Numbered from the stretch's first letter, positions 9,257-18,371 are shown. The stretch is 45,996 bases of DNA from Streptosporangiaceae bacterium (GCA_030041135.1 JASHOL010000373.1:1-45996), one strand, 5' to 3'. The notes: generated by a model not told the origin, from the letters alone. Translations and numbers: made by a program.

Positions 9257-10296
9257 GACCGGGTCAACAGGACGCGCACCGGCACCCTGATATTAGGCCG
9301 CGGCTCGTAATCCACCCGCTGGGGCCTTACCGGCCGCCAGCCCTCGGCGTCGATGACGGCGATGACCTGGCGGGCGATGGCGGTGGCGTGCGCGGCTCCC
9401 GGGCATCCGTGCGGCCCGCTGCCGAAGGTGGCAGGCGCTCCCGAACCCCGCTCGGCCGTGGCCAAGAAGATCCACACCGCAGATCCAGCGGGCACGGTCA
9501 CGTCCGCGAGCCCGGCGTCGGCCGCCGCAGTCCGGCGAGTGCACTGGACCGGCGCGTCATGGCGCAGGACCTGCTCGACCCGCCGGCCGGGCGAGCGCGG
9601 ATCGCCTGGGTCGCCTGGCCCGCCGAGGACCGCCGTCCCGATCAGTGCCGCGGTCGCGTCTCTGGCCTGGAACAGGATGCTGATCGCGGCGGCCAGCAGC
9701 TCAGGATCTGCGGAGTCCAGGCACCGGGCGAACAGCGCAGCCAGTTCGTCCGCCGCCGCATCGGCCGCGCCCGCCGGCAGTTCGCGCGGCTGAAGTGCAG
9801 GGGTCAGGGCGTCGCAGAGCACGCTGGTCAGGACCGCGGCCCGGTCGGCGTCGGCCGGGGGCAGGCCGAGGCCGCGCGCAAGCACCTCGGCCGGCACCTG
9901 GCGGGCCATCGGCATGACGTCGAACGCCGATAGGCGCCGGACCAGGTAGTCGTTGACGCGGTCCGCGGTAATCGTCGTGATCCGCGGGACCGATGGCAGC
10001 AGCCGGCTCACGACTGCGCGCCTGCGGCGGTGATCCTCCCCGTCGGAGAACCTGGCCATCCTCGCGACCAGGCCGGCCGCGGCCCCTTCGGGCTGGCCGC
10101 CCGCCGGGGCGACACTCAGGGCTGGTGATGCAAGCGCGGCGGCGACCGCCCGAGGGCCGGACACAACCCAGGCTCCGCCACGCCGGTGCGTGCCCAGCGA
10201 CTGCAGTCGCCCGTGCCAGCGGCGTGGCGGCGCACTAGTGACTATGTGGTCCACCGGCAGCTCAGCCAGCAGATCTGGACGCGGCGAAGTGCTCAT
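9253..10296 (-). CDS. Cytochrome P450, non-canonical (short; ExxR Glu replaced by Gln)
   Basis: FGSGPHGCPGAAHA heme-ligand loop, DHRRRRAVVSRLL C-helix-like segment, QARDATAALIG I-helix-like segment. The K-helix reads VEQVLRHDAPV (QxxR) rather than EExxR. Confidence 0.85.
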   Translation of the reverse strand: MSTSPRPDLLAELPVDHIVTSAPPRRWHGRLQSLGTHRRGGAWVVSGPRAVAAALASPALSVAPAGGQPEGAAAGLVARMARFSDGEDHRRRRAVVSRLLPSVPRITTITADRVNDYLVRRLSAFDVMPMARQVPAEVLARGLGLPPADADRAAVLTSVLCDALTPALQPRELPAGAADAAADELAALFARCLDSADPELLAAAISILFQARDATAALIGTAVLGGPGDPGDPRSPGRRVEQVLRHDAPVQCTRRTAAADAGLADVTVPAGSAVWIFLATAERGSGAPATFGSGPHGCPGAAHATAIARQVIAVIDAEGWRPVRPQRVDYEPRPNIRVPVRVLLTRS

Positions 10297-10391
10297 GACC
10301 GGAGCCTAGGCGCCCGATAGTGCGGTGCCGGCCGAACCATTGCGGGCCTAAGGTTGGTAACCGGTCTGACCTGCGGGTGGAAGGAGAGGCG

Positions 10392-11117
10392 ATGATCCTC
10401 TCGCCTGATTCGGTGGCGCGGTTCGCCGCCATGCTGGGCGATCGCAGCCGGGCCGCGATGTGCCTGGCGCTCATGGACGGCCGCGCATGGACGGCCGGCG
10501 AGCTCGCCCGGCACGCCGGGATCGCCCCACCCACCGCGAGCGAGCATCTCAACCAGCTTGTCCAGGCCGGCCTGCTCGCCGAGGAACGGCAGGGCAGGCA
10601 TCGCTACCTGCGGCTGGCGAGCCCGGACGTGGCCAGGCTGCTGGAGGACCTCGCGGTTGCAGCCGGGCAGCCTGCGCCGACACGTTCGCTGCACGCCGTC
10701 CGAGCGGCCGAGGACCTGGCTGCGGCCAGGACCTGCTACGACCATCTGGCCGGTGCGCTGGGAGTCTGGCTGTTCGACGCCATGGTCGCCGGCGGCCTGT
10801 TCAACACTGCCGACGGCCTGGTCCTCACTACCGCGGGCCGATCCTGGTTCACCGACCTGGCCGGGCCCGATGCGCTGCGCCCGCCTCGGTCGCGGCCACT
10901 GGCACGCGCGTGCCTTGACTGGACCGAACGCAAGCCGCACCTGGCCGGCGCGCTCGGCGCGGTGCTGCATCAGCAGCTGGTGAGCAGGTCATGGGTCCGG
11001 CCGGGCCGAGACAGCAGGGCGGTCAGGCTCACGCCCGAAGGGGAGCTGGCGATCGCTGAACTACTCGGCGCCGAGCTGCCCAGCCTCTGCGCGACAAAGC
11101 CGGCAAGCCCCATCTAG
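10392..11117 (+). CDS. ArsR-like winged helix transcriptional regulator
   Basis: MILSPDSVARFAAMLGDRSRAAMCLALMDGRAWTAGELARHAGIAPPTASEHLNQLVQAGLLAEERQGRHRYLRLA; divergent from the P450 operon; RBS AAGGAGAGG. Confidence 0.9.
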   Translation: MILSPDSVARFAAMLGDRSRAAMCLALMDGRAWTAGELARHAGIAPPTASEHLNQLVQAGLLAEERQGRHRYLRLASPDVARLLEDLAVAAGQPAPTRSLHAVRAAEDLAAARTCYDHLAGALGVWLFDAMVAGGLFNTADGLVLTTAGRSWFTDLAGPDALRPPRSRPLARACLDWTERKPHLAGALGAVLHQQLVSRSWVRPGRDSRAVRLTPEGELAIAELLGAELPSLCATKPASPI

Positions 11118-11572
11118 CCGGCCGCGCGACGCCCGCGGGAGTGCCCGCCTAGCTGAGCCGACGCGGAGCCCATCAATCGCGACGACGGCAAGTCTGTGGT
11201 AGATGCGAGCCAATGACCGATCCCGAGGTGCCGCTCGCAGCGCTTGTGCCCCGCTTCCGCCGTGACCGAGCAGCACCGTCGGGGGCCTGGCCGGGGTATC
11301 GGGCGACCACAGCATCCCCGGGACGGCAGCCGAACGACGGCTCAGCCAGGTCGGAAAACCGCTTGAGCCTTGCTTCCGGGTTCCCGTAGCTTTGCTGCGG
11401 CCCGTCGCAGTGAGGACAGAGGACAACACCGCATGCCTGCTCTTTAGACCTGACACCTTCCGCTCGCCTGTAGCCGACACTCCCGTCGGTTCTGCCGGGG
11501 TGCCTGTGTGCGCCCGGTCATACAGCGTCTGAGGTCGCGCGTAACCGGCCTCGTGTCAGGTCTAGAGAGCTC

Positions 11573-12133
11573 ATGTCTTCACAACCTCATATTGTGCTGC
11601 GCTGGGTCGTGCGCCGGACCAGGTTGCCTAGGGTGTCGCTGCGGTGTGTGGACTGCCGGTCGGAGTCGGCCACTATCGGCGAGGGCAGGTTCCGCGTCAA
11701 CGCCAACGGCAAGCTGCTGGACATTTGGCTGCTGGTCCGCTGCGTGTCCTGCGGTCGGACGAGCAAGCTCACCGTGCACGAGCGGGCACCGGTCAGGTCC
11801 TTCGATCCGGCCGAGCTCCACGGCTACCACGTCAACGATCCGGAACTGGTGGCCTGCTGGCTGCTGGATCCGCGGCTCGCCCGCCGCAACCGCTTTACCC
11901 TGGACTGGACGGGCGCCTGGCGGTTAGACGCCCCGCCCGCGGGGTTCGTCGAGGCGTGGCCGGTCCAGGTGGAGGTCGTGTTCGAAGATCCGGTCCCGGT
12001 GCGCCCGGAACGGCTCATCGCGCAGGGGCTCGGCCTCAGCAGGAACGAGGTGCTGCGCCGGATCACGTGCGACATTCCGCTTCGCCGTCCGACGAGCGCC
12101 GGGTTCATTTTTACCGTGACAGCCGGGGACTAG
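11573..12133 (+). CDS. DUF1062 domain-containing protein
   Basis: Two CxxC pairs (RCVDCRSES..., RCVSCGRTS) and the RPERLIAQGLGLSRNEVLRRI tail typical of DUF1062. Confidence 0.8.
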   Translation: MSSQPHIVLRWVVRRTRLPRVSLRCVDCRSESATIGEGRFRVNANGKLLDIWLLVRCVSCGRTSKLTVHERAPVRSFDPAELHGYHVNDPELVACWLLDPRLARRNRFTLDWTGAWRLDAPPAGFVEAWPVQVEVVFEDPVPVRPERLIAQGLGLSRNEVLRRITCDIPLRRPTSAGFIFTVTAGD

Positions 12134-12814
12134 CGGGGGAGGTAGCTGCAGCGGGCTCGTCGGGCACTTGGGGTGAAGCAGCTGGTCTGGTTGTGAGCTG
12201 GGCAGTCCAGGCGAGGAGCGGTGGCCTCCGGCTTCACGTGCTTGCAGCGTGCCGTCAACAGCCCGGCCGGGCGTCCTTGTCGGCCTGCGCTTGGGCCGCG
12301 GGGGGCCGCGTCGCCTTGGGGCCGGACACGTCTGGTGCGCTGGCGGTGGCGGCTGCGTGGATGTCTGGCCGGGCGAGCGCGGCGCCTCGAGGTGTGGGAC
12401 ACATGGGCTGGCGGAGTGGAGGGATGGTAGAGCTGGGCGCCGATGTCGCGTTCGAGGGCGCCTGAACTGGTGGATGAGTGCGGACTGGTGGGCGCCTATA
12501 TGGGCGGCGGCGGCGGCGAGAGAATGTCGCTTCTTTGTTCGCCGACAGCAGGCTGACCGAGCCCTCGCCCGCCGGCATGACCGGCCAGTCAGGAGCCCGT
12601 GACAGCCAGGGATCCGCCGCCCACCCTCCGAGCAGTGGCAGCCGGCCGACGAGCCGGAGCGCCTCGATGGCCGAGCCGGCGGCGTCGCCGACTCCCCCGG
12701 GCGGAGTTCAAAATGGCTCCGTACTCCTCGGACTTGGATGCCTAAGACGCCCGATCGGTGATGGCCAGCCTCGTGGTGGTTGATTCCGCCCACATTCTGC
12801 CCCTACAAATGATC

Positions 12815-12849
12815 AAGGCCCGGCCACCGCAACCCGGCGACCAGGCCTT
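12815..12849 (-). terminator. Inverted repeat downstream of tRNA-Glu, candidate terminator
   Basis: AAGGCCCGG (12815-12823) pairs with CCAGGCCTT (12841-12849) with one mismatch; lies immediately 3' of the minus-strand tRNA. Confidence 0.45.
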
Positions 12850-12869
12850 CGACCTGCTACAACCTTTCG

Positions 12870-12942
12870 TAGCCCCGACCGGATTTGAACCGGCGCTACC
12901 GCCTTGAGAGGGCGGCGTCCTGGGCCGCTAGACGACGGGGCC
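12870..12942 (-). tRNA. tRNA-Glu (anticodon CTC)
   Basis: RC: GGCCCCGTCGTCTAGCGGCCCAGGACGCCGCCCTCTCAAGGCGGTAGCGCCGGTTCAAATCCGGTCGGGGCTA. Anticodon loop CTCTCAA; cloverleaf arms pair. Confidence 0.95.
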
Positions 12943-13236
12943 AAGTACTCCTATTCTGCGGGTGATCCGGCTTCGCGCGGCGACCGGGGCTAACCCGCAG
13001 AATGGCTGGAAGACACGACCCAAGCGGGCAGCCGTTCCATCCCAGCCGGGGCTCAGGTTAGCGCACCCTGCCGGACCGCGCCAAACCGCGCTCGCCGGCC
13101 ACCCTACGCGGCCCGTCCGCTTGGCCCAGTCCCAGCCCCAAGTCAAACGCGGCCAGCCAGCCGGCCGGCCGCCATCCTGGCCGGCCCGGCCGGCTGCGCA
13201 TGCATGGCCGTCGTCAAATCTGGTAGCTGAAACTGC

Positions 13237-13524
13237 ATGTTGGCTTTCGTAGTAATTCTCCTCGTCATCGGACTCATCGCCGGGCTCGTGGCCCGCCTGC
13301 TGCTGCCAGGTCGCGACAACATCGGCATTCTCGGCACGATCGCGGTAGGCGTCGTCGGCTCGTTCGTCGGCGGGTTCTTGTGGGACCTCGTGGAATACCA
13401 CACCGTAGAGACCCACACGTTCCGCGCCGCGGGCGTTCTCGGCTCGATCGTCGGAGCGTTCGTGGTCCTGCTGCTCATGCGGGTGACCGGCCTGGAGCGC
13501 GGCCACCGCCGGCGCCGCTACTAG
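13237..13524 (+). CDS. GlsB/YeaQ/YmgE family stress-response membrane protein
   Basis: LIGLIAGLVARLLLPGRDNIGILGTIAVGVVGSFVGGFL...GVLGSIVGAFVVLLL. Confidence 0.88.
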   Translation: MLAFVVILLVIGLIAGLVARLLLPGRDNIGILGTIAVGVVGSFVGGFLWDLVEYHTVETHTFRAAGVLGSIVGAFVVLLLMRVTGLERGHRRRRY

Positions 13525-13560
13525 CCGGGCCGGAACGTCCCCGCAGGTCACAAACACGAT

Positions 13561-13595
13561 GAAGCGCGACTGCCTGCCGCAGGCGGTCGCGCTTC
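13561..13595. terminator. Perfect inverted repeat, candidate terminator shared by glsB-like gene and tRNA-Gln
   Basis: GAAGCGCGAC (13561-13570) and GTCGCGCTTC (13586-13595), 10-bp perfect arms between convergent genes. Confidence 0.65.
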
Positions 13596-13604
13596 TGCAT
13601 GTCG

Positions 13605-13676
13605 CTGGGGTACCAGGACTCGAACCTAGACTAACTGGGCCAGAACCAGTCGGGCTGCCAATTACCCCATACCCCA
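13605..13676 (-). tRNA. tRNA-Gln (anticodon CTG)
   Basis: RC: TGGGGTATGGGGTAATTGGCAGCCCGACTGGTTCTGGCCCAGTTAGTCTAGGTTCGAGTCCTGGTACCCCAG. Loop TTCTGGC, anticodon CTG. Confidence 0.95.
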
Positions 13677-13808
13677 TGGGATCCGCGCCTCCGGCCGACG
13701 CTGGCGCGCCTGTGCAGTGTAGCCGAACTCAGCTTCGGCAACCAACGCGATCGTCCTGGCCGCAGGCAAACACGTGCCGCCGGCCATGATCTCGGCGATG
13801 AATGGCAT

Positions 13809-13845
13809 GTAGGTACTGCTGGGCCGCCCTCGCAGCAATACCTAC
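13809..13845 (-). terminator. Hairpin 3' of the fumarylacetoacetate hydrolase gene, candidate terminator
   Basis: GTAGGTAcTGCTG...CAGCAaTACCTAC: 12-bp arms with one mismatch, 11-nt loop, about 80 bp downstream of the minus-strand stop. Confidence 0.4.
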
Positions 13846-13924
13846 TTCACACCCATGCTCAAAGTGCTGGCCCAACTCCGGGCCGGTCAGCCGAATATAT
13901 TATGATTTATCCGTATTTCGATGC

Positions 13925-14746
13925 CTAACTAGAGTCGACGACCGGGTTGGTCAGCGTGCCGATGCCGTCTACATGAACTGACACCTGGTCGCCGGCGGTC
14001 AGCGGGCCAATCCCTGCGGGCGTTCCCGTCAGCAGCACGTCGCCCGGCAGCATCGTCATGACCGCGGTGGCGTAGGTCACCAGCGCGACGATGCCGTGAA
14101 TCAACTCAGAGGTGCTGGCTTGCTGCCTGACCTCTCCGTTCACCGTCGTGGTCAGCTGAACGTCGCTTGGATCCAGCCCGGTCTCGATCCACGGACCTAG
14201 CGGGCAGAACGTGTCGAATCCCTTCGCCCGTGCCCACTGCCCATCGCTAGCCTGCAGGTCACGGGCCGTCACGTCGTTGGCGCAGGTATAGCCGAAGATC
14301 ACTTCGGGAACCCGGGCGGCGGGCACATCCCGGCAGAGTCTCCCGAACACGACCGCCAGCTCGCCCTCGAAGTCGACTCGCTTCGACAGCTGCACCGGAC
14401 GGACGATCGGGTCGCCCGGCCCGATCACGGCGGTCGACGGCTTGAGGAAGATCAAGGGCTCGGCCGGAGGCTCCGAGCCGGTCTCGCGAGCATGCTCGGC
14501 GTAGTTCCTGCCGATCGCCACGACCTTGCTAGGCAGCACCGGAGCCAGCAACCGCACATCGGCTACCTCGTGACGAGCGCCGGTGAGCTGGACATCCTCG
14601 CCAGGGCGGAAGGGGTGACCCGCGATCTCGGCGATCGTCAGATTGTCGGTGCCGTGTCCGTTCGCGGCTGCCGACGTCCCGGATCCCGAGTCGTCCACGA
14701 TCCCGTACCGGACCTCGCCATCCGCGGCGAACCTCGCAATGCGCAT
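13925..14746 (-). CDS. Fumarylacetoacetate hydrolase family protein
   Basis: VVAIGRNYAEHARETGSEPPAEPLIFLKPSTAVIGPGDPI...DFEGELAVVFGR...GYTCANDVTARDLQ...GDVLLTGTPAGIGPL. Confidence 0.95.
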   Translation of the reverse strand: MRIARFAADGEVRYGIVDDSGSGTSAAANGHGTDNLTIAEIAGHPFRPGEDVQLTGARHEVADVRLLAPVLPSKVVAIGRNYAEHARETGSEPPAEPLIFLKPSTAVIGPGDPIVRPVQLSKRVDFEGELAVVFGRLCRDVPAARVPEVIFGYTCANDVTARDLQASDGQWARAKGFDTFCPLGPWIETGLDPSDVQLTTTVNGEVRQQASTSELIHGIVALVTYATAVMTMLPGDVLLTGTPAGIGPLTAGDQVSVHVDGIGTLTNPVVDSS

Positions 14747-14761
14747 CTGCTGCTCTCCCGG

Positions 14762-15031
14762 CTACTGCTGGTATCCCTCGACCTCAGAGACCGGCCGGGC
14801 GGCCGTCCCGTCCGGATCTTCCCCGAATTCGCGCCTGGCCCGGCGCTGCCGCAGCAGATCCCAGCACTGGTCGAGCGCCTCCTCGGCAGCGCTCAGCTGA
14901 GCGCGCTCCTCCGGCCCGGACAGCTCACCGGCAGCAAGCCTCTGCCGCAGATCATGCTCGGTCTTGATGAGCTCGTCGATGCGACCAAGGATGTCCTTGT
15001 CGTCCACTTGATGACCTTTCCTCGCCTGCAC
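14762..15031 (-). CDS. DUF2630 family protein
   Basis: DKDILGRIDELIKTEHDLRQRLAAGEL...EERAQLSAAEEALDQCWDLLRQRRARREFGEDPD; typical DUF2630. Confidence 0.88.
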   Translation of the reverse strand: MQARKGHQVDDKDILGRIDELIKTEHDLRQRLAAGELSGPEERAQLSAAEEALDQCWDLLRQRRARREFGEDPDGTAARPVSEVEGYQQ

Positions 15032-15138
15032 AGGGGTGGCGCTCCGTTCATCCTTGCATTGACGGCCGGCTGGGTCGGCGACGGAGGCTACGCAGGCCGC
15101 GGACCGGCAATGTCCGACGTGCTGCGTACGTTTTATGC

Positions 15139-15693
15139 ATGCGGCTGACTCGTAATCAGATCATCGGTACTGCGATCGAGCTGATAGAACGCGACGGCGT
15201 GGCTGCCTTGTCTATGCCGGGACTCGCCTCCGAGCTTGGCTGCGGCATCGTGCCGCTGTATGACCGCGTCCCCAGCAAGGCGGCTCTGCTCGAACGCGTC
15301 GCGGCCGCGGTCATGGGCGAGATCGAGCTCGCTGTCCGGCGGGCGCGGCAGCCCGCATGGAATGACCGCGTTCGGGCCCAGGCCAGGGCGCTCCGCGACG
15401 TGGGCCGGGCGTATCCGCGGTGCACCGTGCTCGCCACCGCCCGGCCCGCCGCCTCGGGTGCGCCGCAGACTGCCGGCGAGCATGCGCTTGGGGCACTCTG
15501 CGACGCCGGCTTCGGCGGCCCGGACTCCGCGCGGATCGCGAGCACGTTCTTCGCCTATGTCCTCGGTGCGGTCCTTCGTGACGCGTGTCAGGCACCCGGT
15601 CTGCCCGGCGAGCGGAATGACGAAGATTTCGAGTTCGGGCTGGATCTCCTCCTGCGCGCCACTGCCGAGCTGTTGCCCGCCCAGGCCTCATAA
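15139..15693 (+). CDS. TetR/AcrR family transcriptional regulator
   Basis: LTRNQIIGTAIELIERDGVAALSMPGLASELGCGIVPLYDRVPSKAALLERVAAAVMGEIEL; TetR N-terminal HTH. Confidence 0.88.
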   Translation: MRLTRNQIIGTAIELIERDGVAALSMPGLASELGCGIVPLYDRVPSKAALLERVAAAVMGEIELAVRRARQPAWNDRVRAQARALRDVGRAYPRCTVLATARPAASGAPQTAGEHALGALCDAGFGGPDSARIASTFFAYVLGAVLRDACQAPGLPGERNDEDFEFGLDLLLRATAELLPAQAS

Positions 15694-15767
15694 GCCGGGA
15701 ATCGGGTCGAGGACCAAGTCCCTGGAGGACCAAAAGTCGTTTGCGCCGCGCTCAGGACCGGTCGACG

Positions 15768-16418
15768 ATGACACCGGTGAGCGCTGTCCAGATCACGGGC
15801 TGTTCCGGTGCGGGGAAGACGACGATCGCCGAGGAGCTTGCGCGCCAGGGCCTGACGTCCATCGATGCCGACGAGGACCCATTGCTAGCGCGGTCAGTTG
15901 ACGCGGCCGGCAACATGGTGGAAGAGCCGGCAGCGCCCGACTTCGACTGGCTCTCCCGGCACAGCTGGGCATGGGATCCGGTCCGCCTGGATGAGCTGAT
16001 CATGGGCGCACTGCCAGCGACGCTGTACGTCTGCGGCGGCGCGGACAATGAGCTAGAGCTGGCCGGCCGCTTCAGTCACGTGTTCCTGCTGGAGATCGAC
16101 GAGCCCACGATGCTGGCGCGGCTGGATGAGCGCCGGGAGTACCACGACTGGGGCCGCATCGGGGACACCCGCGAGTACCTACGCCGCAAGCTGCCGGAAT
16201 TGCAGAACCGCCTGCGCGCATCCGGCGCGATATGCATCGACGCGCGACAGCCCGTCGACCAGATCGTCGCGGCGATACTCTGCCGCACGCTAACCCCGAG
16301 GACCGCCCGCGGCGCGGACACGGCAGAGCGGCGGCACGGCGGCACGGCGGCCCATGGTCTCAGCGCTGTCCAGCACCAGGAATCCGGCTGCTGCAGGCAG
16401 GCATCGCCTGGTGGGTGA
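15768..16418 (+). CDS. P-loop NTPase / nucleoside-kinase-like protein
   Basis: ATG at 15768; Walker A GCSGAGKTTIAEEL; LID-like RREYHDWGRIGDTREYLRRKLPELQ. Confidence 0.75.
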   Translation: MTPVSAVQITGCSGAGKTTIAEELARQGLTSIDADEDPLLARSVDAAGNMVEEPAAPDFDWLSRHSWAWDPVRLDELIMGALPATLYVCGGADNELELAGRFSHVFLLEIDEPTMLARLDERREYHDWGRIGDTREYLRRKLPELQNRLRASGAICIDARQPVDQIVAAILCRTLTPRTARGADTAERRHGGTAAHGLSAVQHQESGCCRQASPGG

Positions 16419-16905
16419 GGATGTCCCGCAGTTCGTGCGTTGCCTCGTCCGGGTAGCGGTCAAGCGTCGCTACGAAATCGGCCCGCTGGGCCGCGGTTGA
16501 GTATCCGGCCAGCTCGCGTTCCAGGTCAGAGTGCCGCCTACGGTCCGCCTCGGGGCAGCCGGGAATGAGCACGGCATACCACAGGGAATAGACCCCAGCC
16601 ATGCCAGCAACTCCCCACGCGCTGCCGTGCAGCATGATGCCGGTCGCCATGAGCACCCCGCCCGCCAGCAGTGGCTGCCAGCGGTATCGTGCGCCGCGTG
16701 CCAGCCGGGTGGCGCCGAGCAGCGCGAGTAAAGCGAGGAGGCGGAGCGACCTGCGGATGCGCCTGGTACGTGCCGGCCGCCTGATAGCAGGCTCGATGTA
16801 CCGGCGCGTTGAGTTGACCGACAGGCTCCAGGTCGCCAGGTCACGCCGACGTGAGCGCAGTCTCATCGCAGCCTCCTGCACGGCTTCGCGCTGCGTGTGC
16901 ACCAT
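16360..16905 (-). CDS. Hypothetical membrane protein
   Basis: 181-aa ORF with two hydrophobic segments (LLALLALLGATRLA; AGGVLMATGIMLHGSAWGVAGMAGVYSLWYAVLIPG). Overlaps the 3' end of the kinase tail to tail. Confidence 0.5.
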   Translation of the reverse strand: MVHTQREAVQEAAMRLRSRRRDLATWSLSVNSTRRYIEPAIRRPARTRRIRRSLRLLALLALLGATRLARGARYRWQPLLAGGVLMATGIMLHGSAWGVAGMAGVYSLWYAVLIPGCPEADRRRHSDLERELAGYSTAAQRADFVATLDRYPDEATHELRDILTHQAMPACSSRIPGAGQR

Positions 16906-17028
16906 CGTACGCTCTGCGCCCCCTTATCAGGGATCCTCGCCAGTCGCCCACCCTTCGCGACGCCGGGCACGGCAGCCAAATGCTGACCTGCTGTGCCGGT
17001 CGCCGCGGCCGCCCGCCAGGATGGCGGC

Positions 17029-18270
17029 ATGAACTACGACTATTCCGCCCTCAGTCACCTTGACTGCTCTCGCTGCGGAACCCAGCTTGATGCCGGCAGG
17101 CTGCAGGGCACGTGCGAGTGCGGCGCGCCGTTGCTGGCCCGCTACGACCTGGGCCGGGCTGCCGAGCTGGCTGGGCCGGACGAATTCAGCAGCCGGCCAC
17201 CGTGCCTGTGGCGATATCACGAGTTGCTGCCGGTCACCAGACCGGAGAACGTGGTCAGCCTCGGCGAGGGAATGACGCCGCTGATCCCCATGCCGCGCCT
17301 CGGACGCGAGATCGGGCTGCCTGGCCTGCTGATGAAGGACGAGGGCGTCCTGCCGACCGCGACGTTCAAGGCCCGCGGGGCGGCCGTCGGAGTGTCGCGC
17401 GCAGCCGAACTTGGCGCGGCCGGAGTGGCAATGCCGACCAACGGCAATGCGGGCGCAGCCTGGGCCGCGTTCTGCGCCAGGGCCGGACTTCCGCTGCTGG
17501 TGGCGATGCCGGCCGACGCGCCCGCGATCACCCGCTCGGAATGCGTCGCGGCTGGCGCGGAAACGTATGTGGTGGACGGGCTCATCGGCGATGCCGGCCG
17601 GATGCTCGCCCCGGTCGTCCGCGAGCGCGCGGGCTGGCTCGACGTGTCCACCCTGCGAGAGCCGTACCGGCTGGAGGGCAAGAAGACGATCGGCCTGGAG
17701 ATCGCCGAGCAGCTTGGCTGGCGCGTGCCCGACGTGATCTTGTGCCCGTCCGGCGGCGGCGTCGGGCTCATCGGAATCTGGAAGGCGCTGCAGGAGCTGG
17801 CCAAGCTTGGCTGGATCGAATCTAAAGTCCCGCGCCTGGTCGCCGTGCAGGCCGCAGGCTGCGCGCCGATCGTCGCAGCGTTCGAGCGGGACGAGCCGAC
17901 GACGTCGGCATGGCCCGATGCGCGGACGGCGGCATTCGGGCTGACGGTGCCTGCTCCACTCGGCGGCTTCCTCGTGCTGGAGGCGGTGCGGGCGACCGGC
18001 GGCTGCGCCATCGCGGTCACCGACGCTGAGTTGCTTGTGGCCCAGGCGCTGACGGCCCGCCTTGAGGGGGCCTGGATCTGCCCCGAGGGAGCCGCATGCA
18101 TCGCTGCGGCAAGCCAGCTGCACGAGTCCGGCTGGCTCGGTGCCGGCGACGAAGTGGTCGTCCTCAACACCGGAGCCGGGCTGAAGTACCCGGAAACCGT
18201 CACGGCAGACCTGCCGGTGCTACCGCTCGACTCCCCGATACCCGCACCGGACCCGGCCGTCGTCAGCTGA
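17029..18270 (+). CDS. thrC: Threonine synthase
   Basis: Zn-ribbon LDCSRCGTQL...CECGAPLL; LGEGMTPLIPMPRLG; LMKDEGVLPTATFKARGA PLP-lysine region; ILCPSGGGVGLIG. Confidence 0.88.
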   Translation: MNYDYSALSHLDCSRCGTQLDAGRLQGTCECGAPLLARYDLGRAAELAGPDEFSSRPPCLWRYHELLPVTRPENVVSLGEGMTPLIPMPRLGREIGLPGLLMKDEGVLPTATFKARGAAVGVSRAAELGAAGVAMPTNGNAGAAWAAFCARAGLPLLVAMPADAPAITRSECVAAGAETYVVDGLIGDAGRMLAPVVRERAGWLDVSTLREPYRLEGKKTIGLEIAEQLGWRVPDVILCPSGGGVGLIGIWKALQELAKLGWIESKVPRLVAVQAAGCAPIVAAFERDEPTTSAWPDARTAAFGLTVPAPLGGFLVLEAVRATGGCAIAVTDAELLVAQALTARLEGAWICPEGAACIAAASQLHESGWLGAGDEVVVLNTGAGLKYPETVTADLPVLPLDSPIPAPDPAVVS

Positions 18271-18305
18271 CCCCAGCCGCCAAGCAGTCCGGCCGGACCA
18301 TTTCT

Positions 18306-18354
18306 TGATCATGTAATGATATGGCTCTACTGGCGCCCAGAAACTACATGATCA
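18306..18354. terminator. Inverted repeat between convergent thrC and ilvE
   Basis: TGATCATGTA (18306-18315) and TACATGATCA (18345-18354), perfect 10-bp arms, 29-nt loop. Confidence 0.4.
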
Positions 18355-18371
18355 TGGAAGAGGGCCGACCG

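Noticed and set aside
11061-11480. 139-aa minus-strand ORF
   Set aside because: Overlaps the 3' end of the ArsR-like gene, no recognisable domain, composition-like sequence.
13890-13925. AT-rich stretch aatatattatgatttatccgtatttc as a replication or mobile-element signature
   Set aside because: Only ~26 bp, no flanking repeats or DnaA-box clusters; probably a local promoter or 3'-UTR feature of the FAH/tRNA-Gln region.
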